Part shown: one piece after another, positions 37,099-49,800 of the stretch
Layout of the letters: each line of letters starts with the position of its first letter
Numbering within the stretch: the first letter of the stretch is position 1
Origin: Thuidium tamariscinum
Lineage: Eukaryota; Streptophyta; Bryopsida; Hypnales; Thuidiaceae
DNA length: 64,000 bases
Direction: 5' to 3'
Assembly (NCBI GenBank): GCA_947034885.2
Contig: OX344750.2
Span: 39,170,821-39,234,820, forward strand
Translations under genes and position numbers: made by a program
Notes under the pieces: generated by a model
What the model was told of the DNA's origin: nothing
Database searches by the model: none
Seen by the model: the letters and a program-made list of their open reading frames with translations, nothing else

Positions 37099-38116
37099 CT
37101 GGGCGAGAGTCCTTGTGGCCGGATCTCTGGAGTCTGGATTCAACGCTGAATCACAAGCTCCAGCATCGACCCATTTTGAAATTAAAATAGTAGTGAAATG
37201 ATATTAAAGTTTGCGGACGTCAAGTTTGTAGTTGAATTGAATAATGTATCAGCTCGGTGGACTTCACTCCGATTTTCTTCGGTCTAGTGCAATTTTGGAC
37301 AACTGAGCCGGCTGTAGCTTGTGAATTGTCGGCATTCTCGTGAGGAGAACCCCTAGCTAGAAAATATGATTTCTTTTTAATGTTTTTTCCTTTATGAGGA
37401 AAACTGCAAAAATATACTCCAGAGTCTATCCTATGGCACTACGGCACGGAAGAGAATATGGCACTTTTATGTATACAAGTCCATTCTCCTTGCGGGTCTT
37501 GCAAAATCTCTCTATGACATGAAAATGGAGCATTTTCTACTGTGGAATTCCCAAACTTTACATGAATACTGAGGTTTCACGTGGTTGAAGAATTGGTACT
37601 TTCAGAGCTTGAAAAATGCCTTGTTTCTTTGAGTGAAAACTGAAAACAAGGTAAATTGGGCACATGTTCAACTTTGTTTCTTTATTTTTCCACAAACACA
37701 TACATTACAATACAAAAACATTTGGCCATTTGGGCTCCTATTTTTCATCTATCCTACATTAATCTATTCATACATAGATCCCTATTACATCTAATCATCT
37801 ATAGTTGTATATATACACTAAAAAGTCAACTAAAATATATATAGGTACACTAAAAAGTCAACTGAAATATATATTGGTAACAATTTTTTGTTGCCACTAC
37901 AACTTCAAAATGATGTAAACAAAGGACTCATATCTATGGCAAGCATCTTAGCAAGCCGTTGGCATGATGTAGCCTTGAAATGGATCTCAATAGACTCGAC
38001 ATCGTTTGTGTAATTGACAAAATTCACTTCCATTGATAGTGGACAACTAGACATTTTTACAGCTACTGATATCAAACAAAGACAACTTCATCCTTCCAAA
38101 TTCAAACAAATCATGT
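37099..38116. repeat. AT-rich DNA with 32-bp tandem duplication
   Basis: Probable 3' region of the orphan gene, then AT-rich DNA. A 32-bp unit beginning TACACTAAAAAGTCAACT is repeated at 37815-37846 and 37847-37878. No gene is seen. Confidence 0.55.
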
Positions 38117-38120
38117 AAAG

Positions 38121-38326
38121 ATGGTCAATTTCGTTAAAATGGTGGTATTTCAAGTGCCATTTTGACATATTCCATGTGCCACTTTGACAAATTTGAAGTA
38201 CCATTTTGACATATTTCGTGTACCATTTTGACATAGAGGCCTAGAGGTAGAAGAAGAAAATGTGCCATTTTAACGGAATGTCATGCCATTTTATTGGAAT
38301 ACCACCATTTTAACAAAATTGACCAT
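38121..38326. mobile_element. MITE family D, copy 2
   Basis: A 206-bp element with termini ATGGTCAATTTCGTTAAAAT and ATTTTAACAAAATTGACCAT. AAAG is duplicated at 38117-38120 and 38327-38330. The interior, read on the other strand, matches copy 1 (AATGTGCCATTTTAAC..., GAGGCCTAGAGGTAGA). Confidence 0.9.
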
Positions 38327-38817
38327 AAAGGTATATGTTGAAGCCATGTCAATATATATTGTTGAGTCATTTGTGAAAAAAAGTGTATAGCATTTTGGCT
38401 TTCAAAACTAAGTACAAGATTCCAATGGCTAAACCTAAGATCATTTATTTCATAAATCAATAACTACTTTGTAACTCTAGGTTGTCACAAAAAAAACCTA
38501 AATCCAAATACATTTTCATTATGGAGTTATGGAACACATCAATAGAGACTCACTTGACTCATTCAATTTCAATGGAAGTATAAAATTTAAATTTTAGATA
38601 ATGTCAAATACTAGCATTTCAAGGAAAATGAAGTCAACAAGGTATTTATTTGTAGATGGAAATTTTTTTCATTCCATATATGCCATTTTTCCATTCATTT
38701 CTTTCTTTAGCTCTTCATTAGCTCTAAAGTCTAGAACTACTATAGGTTTCAAATCGCACAATCTAAATGTAGAATAGTAGAAGTGCCAACTATCAAGTTT
38801 GTGAAAAATTGTCATTT

Positions 38818-38971
38818 CACTACAAGAAAACAAGGGTCTACAATGACTTGTCCACAATGACTTTAACTTAACAATGACTACGAAATGATTGTTTTGCAAT
38901 CATTATTGATAAAAAAATGACTTCTACAGTCATTGTAGGCAAGTCATTTATATCCTCATTTTTTTGTAGTG
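38818..38971. mobile_element. Short CACTA-type MITE
   Basis: A 154-bp element beginning CACTACAAGAAAACA and ending TTTTTTTGTAGTG, with TTT on both sides (38815-38817 and 38972-38974), the 3-bp duplication expected of CACTA elements. The interior carries repeated and inverted forms of CAATGACTT. Confidence 0.75.
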
Positions 38972-39014
38972 TTTTAACAAAAATTTGGTTAAAGAAGATT
39001 CAAGTTCATTGATT

Positions 39015-39619
39015 TTAACCTTTAAAGGACTATAGCCATTTTTCTATCAAAAACACTCAAAACTACCATTTCTATAATTCTATTGTATTCATCTATGAAA
39101 ACAAAAAAAAAAATTATTTTAGAATCTAACTAAAGGATCTTGTACACAACTTATTTGAGATGATGTAAATTTTCATGAAGTTTGACCATTAATACAAATT
39201 GAAAGATATGAGCAATCAAAGTTATTTTTTCAGAAAGATGCTAAAACTACCTAAAAAACAATATTGTCTATAAATTTCTCATTACTAGTCCAAATAGAAT
39301 GAATCAAAGCTTCAAATGTAGACAAAAATATATTCATTTAGGAAAAGAATTAAAAATTTTAATTTTTAATTTTTGCAAATTTTTTTTGTTGCCTATTGAA
39401 TTCAATTTTGGACTTTTGTGTTTTATAAGTTTATAACTTTTGCTCTTAGGCACCTAATTGAAATAAAAATGATATTCACATGAAGATAATTAGCTTTTCT
39501 ATTTTATGAGAAAGTTGCAAAAAGTTTCACAAAAAATTCAGGTCAGAGAAACTTACCCAAAATCCATTTTATTCCCCAAAGAGGCAAGGAGTGAGGGACA
39601 ACAATCCTTTACGGGTTAA
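39015..39619. mobile_element. TTAACCCC repeat family B, copy 2 (reverse)
   Basis: A 605-bp diverged member with ends TTAACCTTTAAAGGACTATA and CAATCCTTTACGGGTTAA. Interior phrases such as GATCTTGTACA and CATGAAGTTTGACCAT are reverse complements of those in 52740-52810. Confidence 0.6.
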
Positions 39620-39723
39620 GCCAACATGATTCACTCGGCACTCAACCAATTTGAAATCTACCCTCAGTTGGTTCATGAGATTCTTTCTATTTATGATTTA
39701 GTAAAGATTAGCCTACTGGTTAT

Positions 39724-40446
39724 GGGTAGTTGCAAGAAAGGCCTCTCACTTTTTGTCTTGTTTGTGTTTTTTCTTTGGAAGTACTGTTTAATTAGAAAAA
39801 TAATTTTTTTTAAATGTGAAAAATATGTTTAGTGCATATACCTTTAAGAAGAAGGTACCCTATGAAGGAAAAGTGTAGGAAAATTTTCTAATTAGGTGAA
39901 CTAGAAAAGTGCAAATTCTCCCCAAAAGGGGTACTTTCACATTTTAATTTGTGAAAAATAGGAAAAGAATTTTTTTTTAAAACTAAAATTTTTCAATTTG
40001 GAAAGGATTGATGATGATGAGATTTCACCAAAAGAATTATTTTGAAACCATTTTTGATGTTCAGAATTGTATGCACAAGGGGCTCCTATTTGCATCAATG
40101 TAGAGGACATTAAATAATGTTTTTTATAAATATTTTTGGTCAACTCATAAATCTTTAGTGTATAAATAGACCACACAAATTTCAAGCCTACATAATTAAT
40201 TTTGGATACTCCACAGTACTAAAAACCCCTAAATTGCAAAGTGTGACAAATTAGATAAATTAAAATTTAATTAGAAAATGTTTTTTGAAAATTTTTGAAA
40301 AATAAGGAATTACTTTACTATCAAGTTGGCCATCTTCAATAAAAATTTCAAGTACATTGAATTAATACCCCAAAAGTTATAACCAATGGCACAAAAGTCA
40401 CTTCCATTGTGATGCCAAAAAGGAGAGTCTTTTCTTGCAATCACCC
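39724..40446. mobile_element. Family C, copy 4 (reverse orientation)
   Basis: A 723-bp member with ends GGGTAGTTGCAAGAAAGG and TTTTCTTGCAATCACCC. TTAT is duplicated at 39720-39723 and 40447-40450. It is in the same orientation as copy 3. Confidence 0.85.
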
Positions 40447-40450
40447 TTAT

Positions 40451-40803
40451 TGCATGACCGGAATGTAATCAATGAAACTTAACCCTCGAAGAATGGACAA
40501 GTGGCCGCGGAAACTATGCATTTTGATACTGTGTGACACCACCTAGTTTGAAAAAGCCAAGTATATACATTGGAAGTCAAAATACGGTAGAAGATCTTCC
40601 CTTTCCACCCCCAATTCCGAGGATGAAAAGTTGTATTTTTGTCCAGGAAGGGAAGATTCTTTGTCATTCAGCCGATGCTAAATGTCCGTAGCATCATTCA
40701 AGGGTTAAGAATTATGTCATTAATTTCTCAATTTTCTTGCACTGCCAAGAAGTTTGATAAGAAGCTTGCCTAGTGACTAAGTCCTGGGGAGTGGGGATGG
40801 TAA
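40451..40803. repeat. Repeat fragment shared with 3.5 kb and 14.6 kb
   Basis: 40568-40680 matches 3472-3550, and 40620-40710 resembles 14640-14707. This points to a dispersed element of at least 230 bp whose borders I cannot fix. Confidence 0.5.
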
Positions 40804-41538
40804 GGGCAATTGCAAGAAACACTTGTCCTATTTTCTATCACACCTAGTGTGCTGATTTGTTTTTTGGTCATAACTTCTATATTTTGGCTTCAAATGACTC
40901 AAGATTTATAGGAAAGATACTCATAGGTACCATACACATTCTATAATTTTTTCATAATTTTTAAAAATATTTTGATTTCAAAATAGTACTAGTGATTGAA
41001 TGTCACACTTGGTAGTTTAGGGGTATTTAGTCACTAAGGAGTCCCTTTTTTTTAATGATTTTGAGATGAAATTTGGGTGAGATGGTCTTCTAATAGACTT
41101 ACAGCTTTCCACATGAGGGATTTTGAAAAAAGTTATTTTTATGTCATGTGGAAGTCCACAAAGTGAGCTTCCTCATAGTTGCATTTTTAAACATATAAAG
41201 TATTATTTTAGTGATTTTTTTGACGAATGACCATCTCCATAGACTTGTTGCAAATTTCCACTTTTTATTTTTTGTATTTACTTATTTTAACTAATTTTCC
41301 CGAATTAAAACATGAAGGTATGTATTTTCTTAAGGTTTGGCACTTTTTAAGTTCTCCTACTTAGAGAATTTTTCTATAAATTTCCTTTGGTGAAAACCTT
41401 CATCTTAGAGGTGTATTCATTATTCATATTTTTCAAATTTTTTTCAAATTAATTTTCTAATTTTAAAGTACTCCAGAAAAAGTCACAAGTATTGTAGTAA
41501 AATGCAACAAATAGGACAAGTGTTTCTTGCAATCACCC
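40804..41538. mobile_element. Family C, copy 5
   Basis: A 735-bp member with well-preserved ends GGGCAATTGCAAGAAACA and TGTTTCTTGCAATCACCC. The flanks GTAA and GTAG agree at three of four bases. The part TAGTTTAGGGGTATTTAGTC shows the uninterrupted form of the site that family D occupies in copy 2. Confidence 0.85.
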
Positions 41539-41589
41539 GTAGACTAGAAGGATCTCATTCTTCAGATTCTTTCACAGGTATTTTCAACC

Positions 41590-41749
41590 TGTACCATGCA
41601 AGTGTTTTTTTTCTGGCACCAAGGGCAACTGTAGCAATACACCATGCAGGAATGAAGGATGGTCCCTCCAAATTTGAACCATTGTGACTGTGCCAAAACA
41701 CTATGACTGTAGCACCTTGGTGCCAGAAAAAAGAACCCTGGTACCATGG
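41590..41749. mobile_element. Short palindromic MITE-like element
   Basis: Inverted ends include TTTTTTCTGGCACCAAGG on the left (to 41624) and CCTTGGTGCCAGAAAAAA on the right (from 41715), extending outward to GTACCAT. The element is about 160 bp, and target duplications were not resolved. Confidence 0.6.
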
Positions 41750-43025
41750 CTAATGTCAGCTTTGCATGTCATGTCATGAATATCACCAACTCTGTGAAAC
41801 AGTGATCTCAGAACTGTTTTTGAAATTTAGTGCAATATGCTACCTTTCAAGAGAAACAGGCATCAACTTTGGCTATCAGTCTTGAGAGTGAGTAGTAGCA
41901 AAACCAAATAGAAAAGAAAGGATTTTTCAAGTTGTAAAGGATTATTGAAAGTACTATAAGACAAAACTAACTAAACATATGCTAATTCTACTACAGAAGA
42001 AGTTGCAAATTGGCTATCAAATTTTATTGTTTGTAATAATTTTGACTAAAATGGCTCCATTGAAGACCCTTTTTACAATGTAATAGTAGTGCAAGGATTT
42101 TTTTTGGTAGAAATTGAGCAAAATTTAGCTAGTTTTGATAATGTTGCTGTGTAGTGTGAAGCAATGATTTCAAAGCTTTAAAATTATGGCCAATTTCGTT
42201 AAAAGGGATATAATTTGTTTTAATGTGGAAATTTTTTATACCCTACTGAAGAAGGAATCCAAAAATGTTATTATATACATGAAAAGAATATTTTGTATAG
42301 ACAATAACAAGATTAATAACCTAATTATACAAATTTTTTTAATATATGTATAATACTATAATGGGACAAGCTACCAAAATTTTTGGTCTTTTCAATAGAA
42401 AAATAATTTTTGTGTTAAAAATAAAATATTGTGAATGACTTTTAATTGGAAGGAACTTTATATATGTTGTGAGTTTTTTTTTCTAATATGCACGCAAACC
42501 CACATTCTCAACATTTAATTTTTTTACCTTCACCTAACTTTTGGGTCTTTTTAATTTGATATAAGTTTTACAAAAGTCGTCATCTAAGCCATTTTAATGT
42601 AAATGAGTTACGTATCCAGGATGGACATATTGCTAGAGTCAAAAACCGATTGAAATTCAATGAAATTTATTAATATCAAATTTTTTACCATTGCATTATT
42701 TGCATGAAAGAAAGGAGCCAGTACACTGAAACCAGCCCAACCACGACGGCCAAGGCAAGAGGTCACTCATCGTGCATCACTCGGTTGAATAGAACTTATC
42801 AAATCCTGTCCAAAGAATTGCCAGGGCACTAAATTAGTTTGTCCAGCTTAATTAATTAAGCTCCACCTGGGATTGCTGCTGCCGCAGAGCTTGCTGCTGG
42901 GATTGCTGATGAAATCTAAAGCTGAACTTGCACTCAAATTGTGCCATTTTCTCAGATTCCTTCCCCCTCGGAAGATGGAATGATCCAAGCAGGCCGGGTC
43001 CGTTCTGATCCTGCCTTAGCTTGGC
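41750..43025. repeat. Gene-free; reversed relative of 35.2-35.6 kb repeat
   Basis: 42190-42612 reads, on the other strand, like 35250-35600 (for example AAGTTAGGTGAAG and GACTTTTGTAAAA.TTATATCAA). From about 42700 composition rises toward the next gene. No coding gene is seen. Confidence 0.5.
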
Positions 43026-43962
43026 CTAGTGCTGTGAAGTAGAAACGTAGAAAGAGTAGAAAGCGGTGTACCGCGACTTCTTGGTGGCACCGAGAGGAGC
43101 TTGTTTCGAAGTCGGAGCAAGTCCGCCTACGGTCTTGAAGCGCTGCACCAGGACTACTTCACCGAAGTATTTCCTGCAAACAAGATTGCAAACACACATG
43201 AATGACCTGTTCGATTCTCGACTCGATGTGTAGCTAGTGCCTTTCATTGTAAATGCTTTCAGCTAGCCGTGAATGGGTACCTTCGTCCCAGTGGCAGTTT
43301 GGGAATTGATCTACGGACCCTAGTGTTTTCAATTTTAGGGTTAGACTTGTTTCCGATCACTCCCGGTTCACTTGGCTAACGGTACTGTGTTGCATTAAAC
43401 ATCGAATTCTCTGAGGACCGTGGTTCAATTGCATCCTAGTTCTCTTGGTAATCACTTGTTTTCGATTACAGTACAGTAGTGAGAAAGCTAGACTGGTAGG
43501 GAGAACTCAATCAAGCCCTTACTTGCTTCCGTGCGACTGGGTCGCCTCAAGCAACACCCAGGAGATGCTATCCGAGTCCACCACCACACTCGCCACAGGC
43601 TTGCACGTCACGCTGCTGAACGGAACGCCTTTGGAACTGAGAGACTCCCAAGTGGGTTGCCCTCCAAGAGCGTCCTTCTCCGGAAGAAAGAAGTGTTCGC
43701 CAATGTCCTTGTTCGTCTTCACGTTGTACAGCTTCGCTGTCGCATTGAACTGCACCCAGCTGGTGCCGTTGAACCTGTAATGCTGGTGACCCTTGGCAAA
43801 CACGATTTGCACCAGCTTGTGACCCTCCCGTGAGACTGCAATCGCGGATGGCACCTCCGGAAAGTTGTTGTAATTCTCGGCTAAGTCCCTCGCGGCCAGT
43901 GCACACACCGCTAACGAAAAGAAAACCACAAATGTGAGCCCAGCCATACGAGCCTTCGCCAT
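43026..43962 (-). CDS. Secreted DUF3455-like protein
   Basis: Two exons on the minus strand, 43962-43523 and 43173-43026, join across GTAAGG..TTGCAG in matching phase to give 195 residues ending in TAG. Residues 1 to about 23 (MAKARMAGLTFVVFFSLAVC...) form a signal peptide. The mature part shows GHQHYRFNGTSW, IGEHFF, PTWES, SISWVLLEA and, in exon 2, VQRFKTVGGLAP. This order resembles the DUF3455 family, known from fungi, bacteria and some mosses, with no firm biochemical role. Two N-glycosylation sequons (NGT, NAT) fit an apoplastic or wall location. The patchy family distribution raises possible gene transfer, though an intron is present. The family call is from memory of conserved words, not a search. 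Confidence 0.7.
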
Positions 43963-45524
43963 TGAACTTTAAAACTGCACAATCTTGAACAGTTTCAAAC
44001 ACTAGCTGGTGCTATATTGATCCCAGTTACTGTATAAGGTATTCCTGTAAGCCTTTTCACGCAAGATCGATCTGTCTGTGTAACTAGCGAGCTAGCTCTG
44101 CATGCGTAAACAAACCTTTTCACTAGCTAGTTCTGTCTGGGTATAAAAGATCTGTGTAACTAAAGTTCTAGCTAGCTCCTGTAAACCTGTTTGCTTGGAC
44201 AATGTGCTGTGTAAGTGCTGAATGTTCTTCGACTATGTTGTGGTACGGAGAGATGTCTGTGTAGATCTAGTTATAAAGGTTAGCTTGCAAGACGATCGAT
44301 GAAGGACGTATTTTCTCAACGCAGTGTTTGCTACTGTTTTTAGATGCCGCGTCGCGCCTGCATGCGGCATCCAAAGAAGGACGCAGCAATCCACGTACGT
44401 CGCTTTTACACAGTATATTGTATTATGTTGACCAAAGTGAGCTTCTTCAGTACTAGTTCAGTTCATCCACAGCGGTTTATCAAAACAGTCAGATTCATTG
44501 AGATGCCTAAATTTAAACAGACCGCCCTTTCCTGGTCGCTAACCTCAGATCTACAGTTCCCCCAGATCGAGGTTAAGTCACGTACCAGACACCGTCTTTG
44601 GCGCTCTGCGACACGCTATATCAGCGAAGTTGACCCCGTTCATCCTTCACATGTGCCGCTTTTCAAGATGCAAGCCCGAAGTATCAGTGGGTCTGCGGTC
44701 TGCCGCAGGACGGCGGCGGTGTTTGCGGACGCGGTTCGATCAGAGGCTGCGCAGTGCAGGCTGGAATTTCTATCGACACACATATTCCCACACTTACTGA
44801 AAGGTTGAAGCTTTGAACTTAATACTGGTAGTTGAAACGATCCTCGATCAGTGAATTTTGATATTTTGATTGCCACGGGAGTGATAACTTACAGTGTATC
44901 GATCAGTGACGGAGTACTCTATCCGATCATAACTGAAATACTATTCATGCACGTGGCATCAATCATTATATTCTGTATTTGAAGAATGCAAAGCATGCGC
45001 GGAAAGGTGTTGGAATTTGGAAGTAGTTTCGTCAACTCCGCGGCGAAGTTCCAGGAGAAAGTGATAAAATAAAGATCTGGGTAGAGTGTGCTTGGAAAAT
45101 AATATTCTTCTTACGGTAAATGACGTCGACATATCGTAGTCAAAATGTCAAATGGGTTTGCTTCTAGCGGACCTCGGAAAGTCAACTTTCACGTCCTTTC
45201 TGTCGCTCTAGCACATGTTGACATGGCCTCGTATACACGTCCTACCAGACGTACATTTTGGATCAGAATAATTTTGAAAGACACTTACAACAGGCTTATG
45301 AAATAGGAATGGTGAGTGGTGACAGAGGTGTACTCACTACTCAGGATGTTGTGTTGAAAACGGAAGATTTTCAACACGATCATTGTTAGTGCACAAAATA
45401 GTGAAATTAGGTTGTTCCACACTACTTTCTCAACATTTGACACTTTTTGAATATTTTCAATTATTGTACAAGAATGCAGTACTTTTGAATTAGATATTGT
45501 AAGTTGTAATAGGGACTCGCAGGG
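43963..45524. other. Upstream region of DUF3455-like gene; no clear gene
   Basis: The composition is moderately GC-balanced to about 45000 and includes the promoter of the minus-strand gene. An open frame at 44344-44808 (154 codons, plus strand) has no recognisable domain, and I do not call it a gene. Repeated CTAGCTAG-type words occur near 44085-44180. Confidence 0.4.
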
Positions 45525-45740
45525 TTGACGAATCGCTACGTCCAGGGCAAAATTACGTCCAAAATCCGGACGTCCGGACTTAGTGGATGTAGTGGACGCT
45601 GTCCTCGGCGACCGGCGGACGGAGCAATAGACGGAACTGCGAACGGGCAGACGGGCGGTCGGCCTGCGGACGGGCGGATGGGACTGCGGACGGGAGGACG
45701 GATGAGCAGGCGGTCGACCGCATGAGTGATTGAGCGGACA
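45525..45740. repeat. GGACGG-array island, 3' side of hAT gene
   Basis: A GC-rich island in AT-rich DNA contains repeated GCGGACGG/ACGGGCGG words and the palindrome CCGGACGTCCGG near its left edge. The edge sequence (TACGTCCAAAATCC then the palindrome) resembles the right end of the 906-1680 element. It may be a subterminal region of the hAT element to the right. Confidence 0.5.
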
Positions 45741-45786
45741 ACTTCAGATTGCATTTTTGGATTTACGGTTTTCAAATAACATGAAA

Positions 45787-46115
45787 GGTAGATGGCTTGA
45801 AAAGCGACCCTTTAAGGGCTGTTCGGTTTTTTTCATGGGTTGAAGATGCCCAAAAATATTTCTCCTTATTTTTCAATTTTCATTTAAAGAACCATTGATG
45901 TGAAATCTAAACCAAATGGTTTCATATTTTTTCAAGCATTTATAAATTACTTATGAATTTTCAAAGAATTATAGCATAGGTATCTATTTGTAATTCTAGG
46001 TATTGCAAAACTCACACATGCACAGTCTGGAAAAAACTAGGGCTTGACCAAAAACAAGCAATGAAGCGTTCAAAAAGTAATACTTCAGGTTCCTAAATGT
46101 GACCTTTACTAAACT
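45787..46115. repeat. Dispersed repeat, partner of 2409-2735
   Basis: Similar over its full length to 2409-2735, in the same orientation. There is no coding content. The following stretch to 46850 shows no gene. Confidence 0.65.
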
Positions 46116-46850
46116 TAAGCCCTAAAGCCAACATTGTCTTCATATACTTTTAAGTCCAATTGAAAGTGCTATAACTTTTGTATCCGATTTCCAAATTCAA
46201 CAAAACTTATTGGAAAATTTGCACACTCTCTTCTAGTTTGTGTGATAAAAATTTTAGAACAATCTAAGTTACACTGATTTCTTGGGAGTCAATCAAAGTT
46301 CACAAGTTCAATTTGAATTCACCAAACTGCATTGAGATGGCTTCAACTTCGGGGGCCTGTATCTTTTTCATCAAATGTTAGTTTTCAAAAAAATGTGTTG
46401 GGTTATGTTCTCCTTGAAGCCTAATTATTGTCATAAAATTTTCATGTCAATCCGAATTGTTTTGAATGTTTGGGAGCAATTCAAAATTCAAAGTCCCGAC
46501 ATTCTTGGATCACAGTGAACTTCTGCGGCTTATAACTTCTTCATATAAGGTCCGTTTCCAAAAAAAATTGTTGGAAAAGGTGCGCCTATTAGTCTAATTT
46601 GTGTATCTAAAATTTCATATCAATCCAAGAAGTTATAAGTGACTGAGAGGCATTTTAGTAAGAGGATGTTCAGCTGAAAATGTTTTTGAATACCATGAAA
46701 CCAAGAAATCAAAAATCAATAAATCATAGTGACGTTTTCAACATGCGCATGAAAACTTGTATTACTTTCAAAGGTTCAAACAAACCATTTCCATTACAAG
46801 CTCCATGTACCATGAATATCTAAACACCTAAGTCTACATTCCTTTAATTT

Positions 46851-49800
46851 CTAAGGCTTGTAATCAACGTCTCCTCTCACCTCAGCTCCACTACTATGAC
46901 CTCTTGAATCCCATTCCGAGTCTTCTTCATCACTTATGCTTTCCATACTATCGGATGAAGACTGTAGAGCTCGCTCTTTTCTTCCGGATATTTGCTTTGA
47001 TGCAAGTGATCTCTTGCATCTACCCTTCTTTTGCTCTTTCACCATGTCTCTAACTCCTAATGTAGACTTCCCAATCCCTTTTTCAAGACCATTAACTGGT
47101 TTCACTTTGCTTTGTGAAAAAGGTTCACATACATCAAAGGGGGTTCGACCTAGACTTTGCCGCTTCGATGGTGATCTTGCAAAGGCCTCCAGTATTCTTT
47201 TATGGGTGAATGCAAGAAAGACTTGTACTATTTGGCGTCACACTTTGAGTGACGGAGTTGTCATGAGCTATAACTTTTGAAGCATTAACTCTTTGAACTT
47301 GGAATTTTTATTGAAGATGAATGACTTGATAGTTATCAAAACCCTTATTTTTCAGAAATTTTCAAAAATCATTTTATATTTAAATTCTAATTTCTCTAAT
47401 TTGTCACACTTTGCGGTTAGGGGTTTTTAGTACTGGGGAGTACTTTAAATTAATAGTTTAGAGCTCAGATTTCTAGGGTCTATTCCTACACTAAGTAGGC
47501 ATGTTTCCACCAAAGAAAATTTAAAAAATCATTATTCTCTTTCCTCTACATGTGTGCTAACAGGCCTCCCTTGCGCGCACATTTTTGAACAATCAAGATA
47601 GTTTTTGGATAATTATTTTGGTGAAATACCTTTACCATAAAGTCTTCCCAAATGGCCAATTTTTAGTTTTAAGAAAAATTACTTTCCCTATTTTTTACAA
47701 ATTAAAATGTGAAAATATAGTGAAAGTTACAATTTTCACGAAATTCAGCACTTTTCTAGTTCTCCTACTTAGAGAATTTTTCTATGCTTTTCCTTCCTAG
47801 GGTATCTTCTTCTTAAAGGTATATACATCAAACATATTTTTCACTTTTTTTAAAAATTGATTTACTATTTATATAGTACTCCCAAAGAAAAAAGTGAGTA
47901 CTGTGCAAAATGCTACGCTTTGATGCAGGTCTTTCTTGCAATGACCCTTATTTCTAGCTTTCTTGGACTCTTGCATTGCTAGTTGTCTTGCTTTTGATCC
48001 GCTTGGAATGATGATCTCATTTGCGCCCAAAGAAAGTGATCGATCCGATGACTTCAGCGAACGTAGACCAAACATGGACTCCAACGTTTGATCTTCTTGT
48101 GGATCTTTATCTCGATAGCGTAAACTACCGAGACCACCTAAACTTGCATTGCCGGTTTTGAACAGTATGCGTGGAGGAGGACCACTACGTGGGGGCTTAG
48201 TTGGATTTCGTACGAAGGGCTTCTTGCCTTTGCCATTCTCAAATGACATGGGGCTCCCAGACTCCATCATACCTACATCTACATGTGTTGCTACTCCCCG
48301 TGCTTTACCTTTCTCGGTACTCGCAAGACAGCTTTTCTTACACGCCAATACTTCAACGAATGCAACACTTGTATCACCTACATTTTTGTCCACCTTCACT
48401 CCATTGTCTCCCAAGTCGTTTTCTTTGCCAAGTTCTTCTGCTTCGACCCCTACTGGCAATGGACATTTAGAAATTGGAATCAATTCATCCAGGGTCGAAG
48501 TCCCACCGATGTTCATCGTTGCCCCATTTCTCTCTTCCATTGCCACATTAGTGTCCCGGCTATGTGCTCGAACATTCTCACCACTCAATACTCTAGTTCC
48601 ATCCATAAATTTAGCTTTTGATGGGACACCCTCATCATAGTCGTAATTCTCTTCCTCTGCTTCAAAATTGTAGATATCCAACGGATTGTCATCAAAGTCT
48701 TCATCATTATGATGAGGGTCTTGGGATGGTTCATCAACCAAATTAGTCACATTGTATTCCGCATCATATTCATCATCAAATAGGGGATCTCTCTCTTCCC
48801 CATCGCCATGATCTTCACCACCCTCATCCTCTGACATGGACTCTTCCATATCCACATACTCAAATTGCTCTTCGTTCCACTTCTTCTCATCATTTTCTTG
48901 AGATGCGGAAAGGACTTTAGTATTGGTGTACACATACACCAAATCTTGTGCTCTCTGTGGCATCAACTTGTTTTGAGATTTGTTGTGAACAAATGAATAG
49001 CTACTCCAATTTCGTTCACATGAAGAGGAAGATACTGGTTGGGCCAAAATGCGCTTCGCAATTGGAGCAATGAACTTCCCACATGCGCCCTCAAAATCCC
49101 ACCAAGCATGCGCCGACAATTGTTGTTCATCGGGGTTCAACATATTGTGGAAAGGGGGTTCCCTATGTCAAAAGGCTACAAATTCCTTCACAACCGCGGC
49201 ATACTCTTCTGTGGTACATATTTTCATTAAAACACGCTTGCATGCATCCATTGCATCTTGATCATCAGCAAGCTCTTTGTCGTGAAGAAGATAGGGATTC
49301 AACAAAGCCCCTGCATAATGTAGATCTGTCTCTACCATCGCTCGCCGTACGTAAAAGGCTTCTTGTAGTTGGATGGCTAAATCCAAGGACAAACTAAAAG
49401 GTGCTTCATCCAACGACAAAACGTGCTTCTGTATTTTCTTCATGATATGTAGCACCTTCCCCATACATGGCCTTTTTGCATCCAAATCGCGTAGACCATG
49501 TACCACCGGAGCCGATAAATCCTTGAAATTTTGACAACGCCGCCAAAAATGCTCGTTCAAAATGATGTCCTTCACCCTTCGACACACACTACGAGCATTA
49601 GTATTCCGCCCTAATGTTTTCACGTATTCTTCCCACTGTGGGTCCGTCACCGTTTGTTGTAACTTCCCCTTCACCTTCAACATACGGTCCACCATGTTGT
49701 AATTGGAAGCAAACCGAGTTTCCACTGCCATCAACAACATGCACTCCGGCGAGTACCTTCGAAATATTGCAAGAGGCATGTGCCTCTTTTTGAAGAATTT

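Noticed and set aside
36759-37190. Alternative frame over the orphan gene's second exon
   Set aside because: It does not join in phase with the upstream exon and is Arg/Ser-rich, as expected for an off-frame reading. It cannot be fully excluded.
44344-44808. 154-codon open frame on the plus strand
   Set aside because: No recognisable domain, no promoter or splice evidence, and unremarkable sequence. Kept only as a remark.
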